Made by a program: the position numbers and the translations under genes
Shown: positions 43,789 through 52,263 of the stretch, one piece after another
Numbering within the stretch: position 1 is the stretch's first letter
Layout of the letters: every line of letters begins with the position of its first letter
The notes under the pieces: generated by a model
What the model was told of the DNA's origin: nothing
Databases searched by the model: none
What the model saw: only the letters and a program-made list of their open reading frames with translations
From: Saprospiraceae bacterium
GTDB taxonomy: Bacteria; Bacteroidota; Bacteroidia; Chitinophagales; Saprospiraceae
NCBI GenBank assembly: GCA_022844565.1
Contig: JALHLK010000001.1
Coordinates: 1 to 62,972, forward strand
Length of the DNA: 62,972 nucleotides
Direction: 5' to 3'

Positions 43789-44667
43789 TCACAGACCCTT
43801 ATTGTTTTCGAGGTACTTGATGATTTCTCCGGCAATATCATATTGTGTAGTACCTTCTATGCCTTCTAATCCTGGGGAAGCATTTACTTCAATTACTAAA
43901 GGACCATCATTACTTTGGAGTATATCTATGCCTGCTACAGGAATGTTTAAAGTTTTGGCAGCTTTGATAGCCGCTTCTTCTTCTGCACTAGATAGTTTGA
44001 CGATGAAGGCATAGCCACCACGGTGTAGATTTGATCTAAATTCCCCTTCTTGAGCTTGTCGTTTCATAGCACCAACAATTTTTTCACCTACTACAAAAAT
44101 TCTTAAATCCCCACCTTTGGATTCTGGAATAAATTTTTGCACCAACGCACTTTGTTGAGTTTTCAAAAAAGCCTCCAAAATAGATTCTGCGTTGGAGGTA
44201 GATTCTGATAAGATCACACCAAGTCCTTGCGTACCTTGTAGTAACTTAACGATGTAGGGCGGTGTAGAGACTTCTTGGAGGAGAGATCGTATGTTAAATT
44301 GGTTGTTTGTGATTCCAGTTTTAGGGATAGGTACGCCCGCTTTTGCTAATATTTGTAAACAACTAAGCTTATCTCTACTGATGAGTAGACTAGCAGCAGA
44401 AATTGTCGAAAATACACCTTGTGCTTCAAATTGCCTAAGGACTGACGCTCCATAACTTGTGGCTGAATAACCAATCCTAGGGATAATGGCATCAACATCA
44501 CTAAGCTTCTCTCCTTGAAATAGGACATCATATCGATGATTGTCTAACATCAAATCACACTGAAAATGGTCAATAACCCTAACATCATGACCTCTCCGCA
44601 AAGCTGCATTGACCAAAGAATTGGTACTGTATAAGGCCGCATTTCTAGATAGAATAACTATATTCAT
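43789..44667 (-). CDS. rimK: RimK-family ATP-grasp ligase (ribosomal protein S6 glutamate ligase)
   Basis: The 292-residue protein has an N-terminal RimK domain (ILSRNAALYSTNSLVNAALRRGH, VDAIIPRIG) and an ATP-grasp domain (SRDKLSCLQILAKAGVPIP, VKLLQGTQGLGV, VIEVNASPGLEGIE with the metal-binding Glu/Asn). RimK adds glutamates to the C-terminus of S6 in E. coli; the family also includes other C-N ligases. It follows gatB by 2 bases, so both genes are co-transcribed. Confidence 0.9.
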   Translation of the reverse strand: MNIVILSRNAALYSTNSLVNAALRRGHDVRVIDHFQCDLMLDNHRYDVLFQGEKLSDVDAIIPRIGYSATSYGASVLRQFEAQGVFSTISAASLLISRDKLSCLQILAKAGVPIPKTGITNNQFNIRSLLQEVSTPPYIVKLLQGTQGLGVILSESTSNAESILEAFLKTQQSALVQKFIPESKGGDLRIFVVGEKIVGAMKRQAQEGEFRSNLHRGGYAFIVKLSSAEEEAAIKAAKTLNIPVAGIDILQSNDGPLVIEVNASPGLEGIEGTTQYDIAGEIIKYLENNKGL

Positions 44668-44669
44668 TT

Positions 44670-46106
44670 TTACTTGCTATTAAGGATTGACATCAATTTA
44701 TCATTCAAAACTTTTAAATCGGCCTTATTACCTACTTCTCTTTTGATTTGCCCAATAAAGAAACCCAAAAGTCCTGTTTTACCATTTCTATATTCTTTTA
44801 CCTTATCGGGAAAATCTTGAAGTACTTTACTAATTATTTCATCAATAAAAGATTGATCTTCACTCGTTAGAATTCCAAGATTTTGGGTAAGTTCTTCTAC
44901 TGTTTGATTTTTATTTTTAATGATTGCTGGAATGAGCTCTTGATAAATTGAGGCTTTTGATGCTTTGCCGGAGTCAATCAAGTTTATAATTTGCCTAATT
45001 TTTTCGAAAGGTATGAGCTCATCTAATACTGTATCTGATTCTATAGCAAGGGGTATCATTTTCAAGACCAATAAATCAGCACATTCTTTTGGATTTAAGC
45101 CTTGACTCAGCAGTGACAACGCGTACTTGCCTATCCCCACACTTTCTGTCAATACCTCTATATGGTGGCTTGGGACATGATATTTAGTGGAAAGCTCCTT
45201 GGCAAGTGTTTGGGGTAGCCATTCAATTTGGTTTTTGATGGTCTCTAAGAGTTGGGCTGAAATGTGAATGGGTGGTAAGTCAGGCTCAGGAAAATATCGA
45301 TAATCGTTTTCTGTTTCCTTTTTTCTCATAGGTCTGGTAGTGCCATTTTCAGGATCGAAAAGCATAGTTGTTTTATAGATGGTATTTCCTGCTGTGATTT
45401 CTTCTATTTGAGCTTTTGCTTCGTATTCAATGGCTATTTTAGCAAACTTTTTTGAATTAACATTTTTGATTTCTCTTCGTTCGCCATAGGTTGGAGAGCC
45501 GAGTGGTCTGACAGATACATTGCAATCACAACGTATAGATCCTTCTTCCATGTTGCCATCAGATACATCCAAATATTGTACAATCTTTTGCAAATGAGCT
45601 AAAAAGTCATGTGCTTCTTGGCCTGATCTAAAATCGGGTTCTGTCACTAATTCGAGTAATGGGGTACCTGCTCGATTATAATCTATGAGTGAATAGGATG
45701 ACTGGTCGTGCGATGATTTACCAGCATCTTCTTCCATATGAATATGGTGTATTCTTATAGTTTTTTCTACCCCTTGACTCATAAAAGTGATCGTCCCACC
45801 TTTACAAATAGTTTGGGCATCTTGTGTGATTTGGTATCCTTTTGGCAAGTCTGGGTAAAAGTAATTTTTTCGATCAAAGTAGTTGATTTCATTAATGTGA
45901 CAATCAAAAGCTAAACCAAGTTTGATGGCTTTGTGCATGTGATTTACATTTGCCACAGGTAAGGTGCCTGGTAGCGCTAAGGTTACAGAACTTATATTGT
46001 TATTGGGATTTAAATCAAATTTGTTTTTTTCTGTACTAAATGCTTTAGAATTCGTATTCAATTGAATATGAACCTCTAATCCAATAACAGTTTCAAAATT
46101 TTGCAT
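44670..46106 (-). CDS. gatB: Asp-tRNA(Asn)/Glu-tRNA(Gln) amidotransferase subunit B
   Basis: The 478-residue protein shows GatB hallmarks: VIGLEVHIQLNTNSKAFS, LPGTLPVANVNHMHKAI, KNYFYPDLPKGYQITQ, RIHHIHMEEDAGKS, the RAGTPLLELVTEPD block, RCDCNVSVRP, and a C-terminal YqeY-type tail domain. With GatA and GatC (not in this window) it converts misacylated Glu-tRNA(Gln) or Asp-tRNA(Asn) to the correct amide. Co-transcribed with rimK. Confidence 0.96.
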   Translation of the reverse strand: MQNFETVIGLEVHIQLNTNSKAFSTEKNKFDLNPNNNISSVTLALPGTLPVANVNHMHKAIKLGLAFDCHINEINYFDRKNYFYPDLPKGYQITQDAQTICKGGTITFMSQGVEKTIRIHHIHMEEDAGKSSHDQSSYSLIDYNRAGTPLLELVTEPDFRSGQEAHDFLAHLQKIVQYLDVSDGNMEEGSIRCDCNVSVRPLGSPTYGERREIKNVNSKKFAKIAIEYEAKAQIEEITAGNTIYKTTMLFDPENGTTRPMRKKETENDYRYFPEPDLPPIHISAQLLETIKNQIEWLPQTLAKELSTKYHVPSHHIEVLTESVGIGKYALSLLSQGLNPKECADLLVLKMIPLAIESDTVLDELIPFEKIRQIINLIDSGKASKASIYQELIPAIIKNKNQTVEELTQNLGILTSEDQSFIDEIISKVLQDFPDKVKEYRNGKTGLLGFFIGQIKREVGNKADLKVLNDKLMSILNSK

Positions 46107-46189
46107 TTATCATTTAATTTAATGACAAATATAAGGTATTTAAATAATGTGTGTATAACAAAATGCACATTTAGAAATCTTACTTATGT

Positions 46190-46300
46190 TTTACCCCAAA
46201 CCCTATAGGGAGCCATAGGTAAGATTTCTAAATGTTTTTAATTTGGTTCTCTATTTCAAGGGAGTTAGTTAAGTAAAATCAAAAGCATTTTTGCGTAATT
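46190..46300. repeat. Inverted, diverged copy of the 149-bp repeat
   Basis: Reading the minus strand gives GCTTTTGATTTTACTTAACTAACTCCCTTGAAA and the AACCAAATTAAAAACATTTAGAAATC-type continuation, matching most of the unit tandemly present at 37781-38105. It sits in the leader region of gatB. Confidence 0.75.
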
Positions 46301-46327
46301 TGTTATTTAATCTTAAATAATTTGTAT

Positions 46328-47455
46328 CTAAGAATTCAGAAAAGGTCTTATTAACTGATATATTTGATGAGCAATTTTTTTACTATCAAATTTTGAGATG
46401 ACCATCTCTCTACCTTTTTTCCCGAGTTCTTGTCTGGTTTGATCATCTAAATTGATAAATTTTTCGACAGCTTCCAGAAGTGATTTGGAATCTTCTACAT
46501 TGACTAAGTAGCCATTTTCACCATTAACTACAGTTTGTCTACAACCTGCTGTATTGCTCGTGATGACTGGTTTTTCCATAGACATACCTTCTATCACAAT
46601 TCGAGGTAAACCTTCTCTGTAGGAAGGTAAGACCACACAGTCTGACGCTGCGATAAATGGTCTGACATCTTTTACAAAGCCTTTGTATTCTATGTATCCT
46701 TTTTGAATCCAAGTGAGTAGTGTTTCTTTATCAATGGTAGATGGATTCTCAGGATCAAAATCTCCAAGAACAATAAAATGTATCTTATCCTTATATTTTA
46801 ATTTTAGGATACTTGCCACTTCTGCAAACTCTCTCACGCCCTTATCCTTAAGAAGCCTACCGATAAAAGTGAAGTTGAAGGGAGGATTTTTTGCTAATTT
46901 AGGTACTGGATAATAATAATCCAAATCAACTCCGCATCCATTTACGCTCGCAGCTTTTTGATCATCAATAATATTGAGCGATTTGAACAAGTCTAAATCA
47001 TCACTATTTTCAAATATGATCAATTCTTTTTTACCTGCCGAAATTTTATACAAGAAGGTCATTAATGTATTGAGCCACCCCTTTCTAATAAACCCATAAC
47101 CTAGGCCAGTGATCACAGATACAGATTTAATCCCGCACCATCTTGCAGCCAAAGAACCATAGATATTTGGTTTGTGTGTGTAGTGTATGATGAGATCAGG
47201 TCTCTCCTTTTTATACTTTTGCACGAGCTCAAAAATCAGTAAAAGATCTTTTATAGGATTGGTACTATCGCGGTCAAGTGTTCTTAGACCAATATGTTTT
47301 AAAGAAGGATAATTGTCTGTGTAGGTAATAAATTCATCGATTGGTGCGTATACGATCACTTGATGATTCTGTTTGATCAATTCATCAATTACATTTTGCC
47401 TGAAATTGTATATATTCCAAGTGCTATTTGCAACTAACGCAATTTTTTTTACCAA
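46328..47455 (-). CDS. Group-1 (GT4) glycosyltransferase
   Basis: The 375-residue protein has a two-lobed GT-B layout: an N-terminal acceptor domain (VANSTWNIYNFRQNVIDEL, VSVITGLGYGFI) and a C-terminal GT1/GT4 domain (FTFIGRLLKDKGVREF, DCVVLPSYREGLPRIVIEGMS-type block with the catalytic E-x7-E pattern, KPVITSNTAGC). It transfers a sugar, probably onto a lipid-linked or surface glycan in the cytoplasm. No polysaccharide cluster surrounds it, so the substrate is unknown. Confidence 0.9.
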   Translation of the reverse strand: MVKKIALVANSTWNIYNFRQNVIDELIKQNHQVIVYAPIDEFITYTDNYPSLKHIGLRTLDRDSTNPIKDLLLIFELVQKYKKERPDLIIHYTHKPNIYGSLAARWCGIKSVSVITGLGYGFIRKGWLNTLMTFLYKISAGKKELIIFENSDDLDLFKSLNIIDDQKAASVNGCGVDLDYYYPVPKLAKNPPFNFTFIGRLLKDKGVREFAEVASILKLKYKDKIHFIVLGDFDPENPSTIDKETLLTWIQKGYIEYKGFVKDVRPFIAASDCVVLPSYREGLPRIVIEGMSMEKPVITSNTAGCRQTVVNGENGYLVNVEDSKSLLEAVEKFINLDDQTRQELGKKGREMVISKFDSKKIAHQIYQLIRPFLNS

Positions 47456-47579
47456 TTTTTATAAGAGTCTTAGTGATTCGAGGTGCGAATCTATCATTTT
47501 ATAATACTTTTAAAAAGAAAAGATTAAATTAATTCTATGGAGTTGATCTTTGCGTATACTTTTGTGGAGGGATTGTTAT

Positions 47580-47630
47580 CTGAAAATCTAAAATGGGTTC
47601 TGTAATAGGAAATCCATTTTAAATTTTCAG
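47580..47630 (+). promoter_or_regulatory. 17-bp hairpin in the tryptophan dioxygenase leader
   Basis: CTGAAAATCTAAAATGG (47580-47596) and CCATTTTAAATTTTCAG (47614-47630) pair at 16 of 17 positions, 33 bases before the start codon. A -7-like TACTTTTG lies at 47557-47564, so the hairpin would form at the extreme 5' end of the mRNA, or it may be a protein-binding palindrome. Confidence 0.6.
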
Positions 47631-47663
47631 GTCATATAAAAAGAGAACAATTAAAACAAATAA

Positions 47664-48767
47664 ATGCAGTCAAAAAGTAAGTACGCCTCTATTCATTACA
47701 ACAGTTATTTGCAAATAGACAAAATCACCTCTAGTCAAAACTTGAGAAGTGAAGAGTTTGGTAACGCAGCTCATGAGGAGATGCTTTTCATTATCACGCA
47801 CCAAGTGTATGAGCTCTGGTTTAAACAAATAATTCATGAGCTGGATGCAGTAAAATCTGATTTTAGTGAGAACAAAGTTAATGAAGGAACTATTGGCATA
47901 GCTGTGGGAAGGCTCAATAGAGTAATTGAAATATTTAAATTATTGGTTCAGCAAATTGGCGTAATGGAAACCATGACTCCACTTGACTTTCTAGATTTTA
48001 GAAACTATTTGTTTCCAGCATCTGGTTTTCAAAGTTTTCAATTTAGGACGATCGAAGTAATGTTAGGTCTTAAAAAAGAAAGAAGAGTCACGTATAATAA
48101 TAAGGCTTATGAACTGGAATTCTCATCAGCGCAACAAGAAGTATTACAAAAATTGGAGGCAGGAAAAAGTCTATTTACCTGTATCGAGGAATGGCTTGAA
48201 AGGACGCCTTTTCTGGAATTTGGAGACTTTCAATTTATTAATGCATACAAGGCATCAGTAGAACAGATGCATACAAAAGAAAAAGAAAGTATAACAAAAT
48301 CGGACTACCTTGATGAAGAAGGAAAGCAGATGAGAATAAAAATGGTAGAAGATACCCAAAGCTATTTTTTAAATATTATGAATGAAGATGTCCATCTAGA
48401 ATTGATAAGTCAAGGGAAAATTAAGTTGTCATACAAAGCGACAATAGCTGCTCTTTTTATCAATTTATACAGAGACGAACCCATTCTTCATCAACCTTTT
48501 CAGTTAATATCAAAACTCATCGAAATAGACAATCAGCTGACTCAATGGAGGTCCCGACATGCTCAAATGGTCATGAGAATGCTAGGTAAAAAAGTGGGTA
48601 CAGGAGGTTCGAGTGGTCATGAATATCTAGCAAAAACTGCTTCATCTCATTATATTTTTGACGACCTGCACAATGTGAGCACGCTCCTTATCCCAAGGTC
48701 TGATTTGCCAACTTTGCCCGATGATTTTAAAAGAAGTTTAGGTTTTTACTTTTCTTCAAGCATTTAA
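47664..48767 (+). CDS. Tryptophan 2,3-dioxygenase
   Basis: The 367-residue protein matches the TDO family: SYLQIDKITSSQ, HEEMLFIITHQVYELWFKQ, FRTIEVMLG, the heme-ligand region QWRSRHAQMVMRMLGKK and the GTGGSSGHEYL substrate loop. It opens the indole ring of L-tryptophan with O2 to form N-formylkynurenine. It is longer than the ~280-residue minimal bacterial enzymes and closer to the Bacteroidota/eukaryotic size. A cyclase-family enzyme that could do the next step is at 20969. An alpha/beta hydrolase gene follows after 10 bases. Confidence 0.94.
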   Translation: MQSKSKYASIHYNSYLQIDKITSSQNLRSEEFGNAAHEEMLFIITHQVYELWFKQIIHELDAVKSDFSENKVNEGTIGIAVGRLNRVIEIFKLLVQQIGVMETMTPLDFLDFRNYLFPASGFQSFQFRTIEVMLGLKKERRVTYNNKAYELEFSSAQQEVLQKLEAGKSLFTCIEEWLERTPFLEFGDFQFINAYKASVEQMHTKEKESITKSDYLDEEGKQMRIKMVEDTQSYFLNIMNEDVHLELISQGKIKLSYKATIAALFINLYRDEPILHQPFQLISKLIEIDNQLTQWRSRHAQMVMRMLGKKVGTGGSSGHEYLAKTASSHYIFDDLHNVSTLLIPRSDLPTLPDDFKRSLGFYFSSSI

Positions 48768-48777
48768 GGATTTAATC

Positions 48778-49764
48778 ATGAAAATTGTAAAAATAATAGG
48801 TGGATTCATCGTTTTATTATCATTGATTTATGCTCTTGGACCAAGAACCAAGTTTGATCCATTACAATTCGATTCCAAGATTGTCTTACCGGATATATCT
48901 TCTCTTGAAGAATTTTTAGCTAAACAAGAATCACAAGTAAGCCATATAAAACCAGGCTGTTATTCAAAAATCATATGGGCTGACACTTCAAAGGCAAAGA
49001 CTCCATATGCTATCGTCTACCTTCATGGCTTTAGCGCATCACGAGAGGAAGGAGCACCTATACATCAAGATATTGCAGCTAGATATGGAATGAATTTGTA
49101 TTTACCTCGATTACAAGGTCATGGATTAGAAGACACAAATAGCTTTATAGACTTGACGCCACAAAATTATTTAAATTCTGCAATAGAAGCCTTAAGAATA
49201 GGAGAACAACTTGGTGACAGTATAATCTTAATGTCTTGTTCGACAGGTGGTACTTTGTCTATATTGCTAAACGATCTCTCTCCTAAGATAGCTGCCCATA
49301 TCATGTATTCACCTAATATTGATATGTATGACAAAGCCTCCAATTTATTGACATGGCCATGGGGTAAACAGATTTTAAACCTTACTTTGGGAGGTGAACA
49401 CAATAGAATTAATTATATAGAACCTGCAAAACCATTTTGGAATGAAATATACCACAGCAACGGTATACTCACTTTAAAATGGATTATAAAGAACTACATG
49501 ACCGAAGAGAATTTTAAGAAGATTGAAAAACCTGTATTTGTAAGCTACTACTTCAAAGATGAAAGTCATCAAGATAATGTCATAGATGTGGAAGAAATAG
49601 AAGCGTTTTACAGTCAAATCGGAACAAAACCTTACCACAAATCTAAATACGTCAGCACTACGGCAGGTTCCCATGTCATTACTTCGCCAATTTTTAGTAA
49701 AGATTTCGAAAATGTAAAATTGGCAACCCAAAAGTTTATCGACCAAGTGTTACAAATTGAATAA
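48778..49764 (+). CDS. Alpha/beta hydrolase with N-terminal membrane segment and SxSxG nucleophile elbow
   Basis: The 328-residue protein has a hydrophobic N-terminal helix (about 4-20), an oxyanion motif YLHGFSASREEG, an acid region and a final His (AGSHVITSP). The nucleophile elbow reads SCSTGG instead of GxSxG, with Ser in the canonical place. It resembles monoacylglycerol-lipase-type hydrolases. Co-transcribed with the dioxygenase gene; a role in tryptophan breakdown is possible (some hydrolases act as formamidases), but weak. Confidence 0.8.
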   Translation: MKIVKIIGGFIVLLSLIYALGPRTKFDPLQFDSKIVLPDISSLEEFLAKQESQVSHIKPGCYSKIIWADTSKAKTPYAIVYLHGFSASREEGAPIHQDIAARYGMNLYLPRLQGHGLEDTNSFIDLTPQNYLNSAIEALRIGEQLGDSIILMSCSTGGTLSILLNDLSPKIAAHIMYSPNIDMYDKASNLLTWPWGKQILNLTLGGEHNRINYIEPAKPFWNEIYHSNGILTLKWIIKNYMTEENFKKIEKPVFVSYYFKDESHQDNVIDVEEIEAFYSQIGTKPYHKSKYVSTTAGSHVITSPIFSKDFENVKLATQKFIDQVLQIE

Positions 49765-49776
49765 TTGGCAATTTTC

Positions 49777-50015
49777 AGGGGAGTTCTAAATACTCATTTT
49801 CGTAGTGAAAAAAATACGAAATAGTAAAGGACAAGGCATGAAGAGCGTAAAGAAATCGTCGCAAACGATTTTAGCTCTGAACTAGGGTCTCCGTGCCCTA
49901 GCACAGAGAATATTTGATTACCTGTTCGCTACATCGAGGACATTTTTTAGCATTCAACGCAGTAATTTGCTATTGCAGTTTTTTGTAATAGAAATAGAGT
50001 TTTTAGAACTTCCCT
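49777..50015. repeat. 239-bp element with 25-bp terminal inverted repeats
   Basis: Ends 49777-49801 and 49991-50015 are reverse complements at 21 of 25 positions. The middle holds a CTAGGG/CCCTAG hairpin and an AAATCGT/ACGATTT pair. No gene. It lies between the hydrolase stop and the serA-like leader; the remaining gap to 50223 is AT-rich with no clear promoter. Confidence 0.7.
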
Positions 50016-50223
50016 TTAAATAGATATGAGTAATTTAGTTAAATTGCAGAATTATTTATAAAATAAATTGCTTTTTATGTAACTAAATTTGGAATTATTA
50101 TAGATTTTTGTGGTAATAATACCAAAAATTGGGTTTACTCAGTTGTTTTTCTTTTTCATAAATTGTGTATTAAGATTAATATAGTGAGTATTTGGTTTGT
50201 AAATATCATAAAAATAAAATAAA

Positions 50224-51168
50224 ATGGTAAGAATATTAGTAAATGACGGAATAGAAGAATCTGGTAAAAAGATGCTAGAAGCAGCTGGTTTTGAGGTGGA
50301 TATGAATAATATTCCTCAAGAAGATCTGATTAATAAATTAAACGATTATGATGCAATCTGCGTACGGAGTGCAACTAAGGTTAGAAAGGACTTGATAGAT
50401 GCATGTCCCAATCTAAAAGTAATAGCTAGAGGTGGCGTTGGGTTAGACAATATCGATGTAGAATATGCTAGGTCTAAAGGAATAAAAGTGATAAACACAC
50501 CTGCAGCTTCGTCAAGATCTGTTGCAGAATTAGCTTTTGCCCACCTTTTTAGTATTGTACGGTTTTTAGATAAAGCCCACCAAGAGATGCCTCTAAAAGG
50601 TGATACGGATTTCAATGCTTTAAAAAAATCTTATGCTAAAGGGATAGAAATCGAAGGTAAAACTTTAGGTGTAATCGGTATGGGAAGAATAGGTCAAGCC
50701 ACTATGAAAATGGGACTAGGCTTGGGAATGGAAGTTGTTGCATTTGACCCCTTTGTCGATGAAGTAAATATCACTCTTGGCAACAGCCAATATAAAGTAG
50801 ATGTGCCTGTTAAAAAAATCTCTTTAGAAGAATTATTAGGTAAATCTGATGTTATTTCTATTCACGTGCCAGGCTTATCTCAACCAATAATTAATGAAAA
50901 TGAATTCTCTGCAATGAAAGATGGAGTGATATTCATCAATTGCGCAAGAGGTGGTGTGGTAAATGAAGACGCTATGCTACAAGCTTTAAATAGTGGTAAA
51001 ATCTTAGCTGCGGGTGTTGACGTATTTGACAATGAACCAAATCCAAGAGCAGATATTTTGAAGCATCCAAAAGTTTCGAGTACTCCTCACATTGGTGCAT
51101 CTACCTTAGAGGCACAAGAGAAAGTAGGAAGTGAATTGGCAACACAGATTATTGAGATTCTTGGTTAA
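50224..51168 (+). CDS. serA: D-2-hydroxyacid dehydrogenase (3-phosphoglycerate dehydrogenase-like)
   Basis: The 314-residue protein has the substrate domain (ARGGVGLDNIDVEYA), a Rossmann NAD domain (GVIGMGRIGQATMKMG), and catalytic Arg (NCARGGVVNE), Glu (DNEPNP) and His (PHIGAS). It lacks the C-terminal ACT domain, as in short PGDH enzymes. The best fit is oxidation of 3-phosphoglycerate to phosphohydroxypyruvate, the first step of serine synthesis; other D-2-hydroxyacids are possible. A strong terminator follows. Confidence 0.85.
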   Translation: MVRILVNDGIEESGKKMLEAAGFEVDMNNIPQEDLINKLNDYDAICVRSATKVRKDLIDACPNLKVIARGGVGLDNIDVEYARSKGIKVINTPAASSRSVAELAFAHLFSIVRFLDKAHQEMPLKGDTDFNALKKSYAKGIEIEGKTLGVIGMGRIGQATMKMGLGLGMEVVAFDPFVDEVNITLGNSQYKVDVPVKKISLEELLGKSDVISIHVPGLSQPIINENEFSAMKDGVIFINCARGGVVNEDAMLQALNSGKILAAGVDVFDNEPNPRADILKHPKVSSTPHIGASTLEAQEKVGSELATQIIEILG

Positions 51169-51193
51169 TTTCAATTTTAAATAAATAGAAATG

Positions 51194-51228
51194 AAAAAGG
51201 TCTGGGTTGAATGATTCAGGCCTTTTTT
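51194..51228 (+). terminator. Rho-independent terminator after serA
   Basis: AAAAAGGTCTG (51194-51204) pairs with CAGGCCTTTTT with one G-U and a 12-base loop, ending in six T residues. The A-run on the other side may let it also serve the minus-strand hydrolase gene ending at 51227. Confidence 0.85.
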
Positions 51229-52102
51229 ATTTTCTGTTTTGAAATACTTCACCAAGATAGTTAACAATAATTTTATAAACCTCCTTTGACTGTAGTGAAT
51301 GACCGTAACCTTTTGTCTCAATAAATTTAGAATTCGACCATTTTTGATGAATATTTTTACCATCATCAACTAAGTTTATAAGGTCAGTACTATCGTGAAT
51401 CACTAATCCAGGTATGGTCAACTTAGCTGCAAAATCTTCAGAATTGTAATATGATTGAGGATTTGAATGTGTCGCAAAAAATACATCTTCAAAAACATTT
51501 AGAATACGATCATTTATACCTAAAAACGAATGAAACTTTGTAGCAACTTCCAACCATTTATTTGAAGATGCCATAACTATTAATGCTTGAACACTTGGGT
51601 TGTTAAAATGAGAAGCTAGATATAGGGTAGCCATCCCACCAACAGAATGCCCGATAATACACTTTGGCTCATATTCTTTCACCACTTCATTCGCAAACGC
51701 TGCATAAAGTACGGCATTAAATTTATTGCTGCCGCTATTGCCATGAGCAGGGGCATCCATTGCTACTACATTGTATTTATTTTGGTGCAATATTTTGATG
51801 AGTAATCGCCACCTCCATGCATTCGATTCCCATCCATGTAGAAGAAGTATCGTTGGACCATCTGTCTGCCAATGGTAAGTTTGTATATTTAAATTATTCT
51901 GATAGGAAAGTACTTTTTGGCTTGTTGCTGTTTTGAGAAATTCCTTCATGTTTTCTTCAACCTTGCCTTTCATTGGCTTTGAGTACAATGCTAGTGTGTA
52001 TTTAGCTCCTAATTTAGGGCTAAAAAAAGCAATTAGATTGAGTAGGGCACCCACATTACGGGGTAGTTTTTCCCTAAATTTTAGTTTTAGCTTATTGAGC
52101 AT
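51227..52102 (-). CDS. Alpha/beta hydrolase
   Basis: The 291-residue protein shows a typical fold: ILLLHGWESNAWRW (oxyanion), MDAPAHGNSG, nucleophile elbow GHSVGG, acid in HDSTDLIN and a final His in KGYGHSLQ. It has no cleavable signal. It resembles general esterase/lipase-like hydrolases; substrate unknown. A TACTTTTG box on the minus strand (52162-52169) lies about 60 bases upstream of the start. Confidence 0.85.
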   Translation of the reverse strand: MLNKLKLKFREKLPRNVGALLNLIAFFSPKLGAKYTLALYSKPMKGKVEENMKEFLKTATSQKVLSYQNNLNIQTYHWQTDGPTILLLHGWESNAWRWRLLIKILHQNKYNVVAMDAPAHGNSGSNKFNAVLYAAFANEVVKEYEPKCIIGHSVGGMATLYLASHFNNPSVQALIVMASSNKWLEVATKFHSFLGINDRILNVFEDVFFATHSNPQSYYNSEDFAAKLTIPGLVIHDSTDLINLVDDGKNIHQKWSNSKFIETKGYGHSLQSKEVYKIIVNYLGEVFQNRK

Positions 52103-52191
52103 CTTTCATACAAAATAGGTTCATAAATCATAACTCTTTTAAAAAGATTTATATTTGGCTGCAAAAGTAACTTTATATTAGCAATATCATA

Positions 52192-52199
52192 TATATTTG
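52192..52199 (+). promoter_or_regulatory. TAnnTTTG -7 box before the 600-aa TPR gene
   Basis: TATATTTG, about 65 bases before the start codon at 52264. No TTTG at the expected -33 spacing was seen. Confidence 0.4.
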
Positions 52200-52263
52200 T
52201 CTAGTTGAAACAAATAAAAAGAATATTTCGTTTTACCTATGAACAAATAATTTAAGTTCAATG

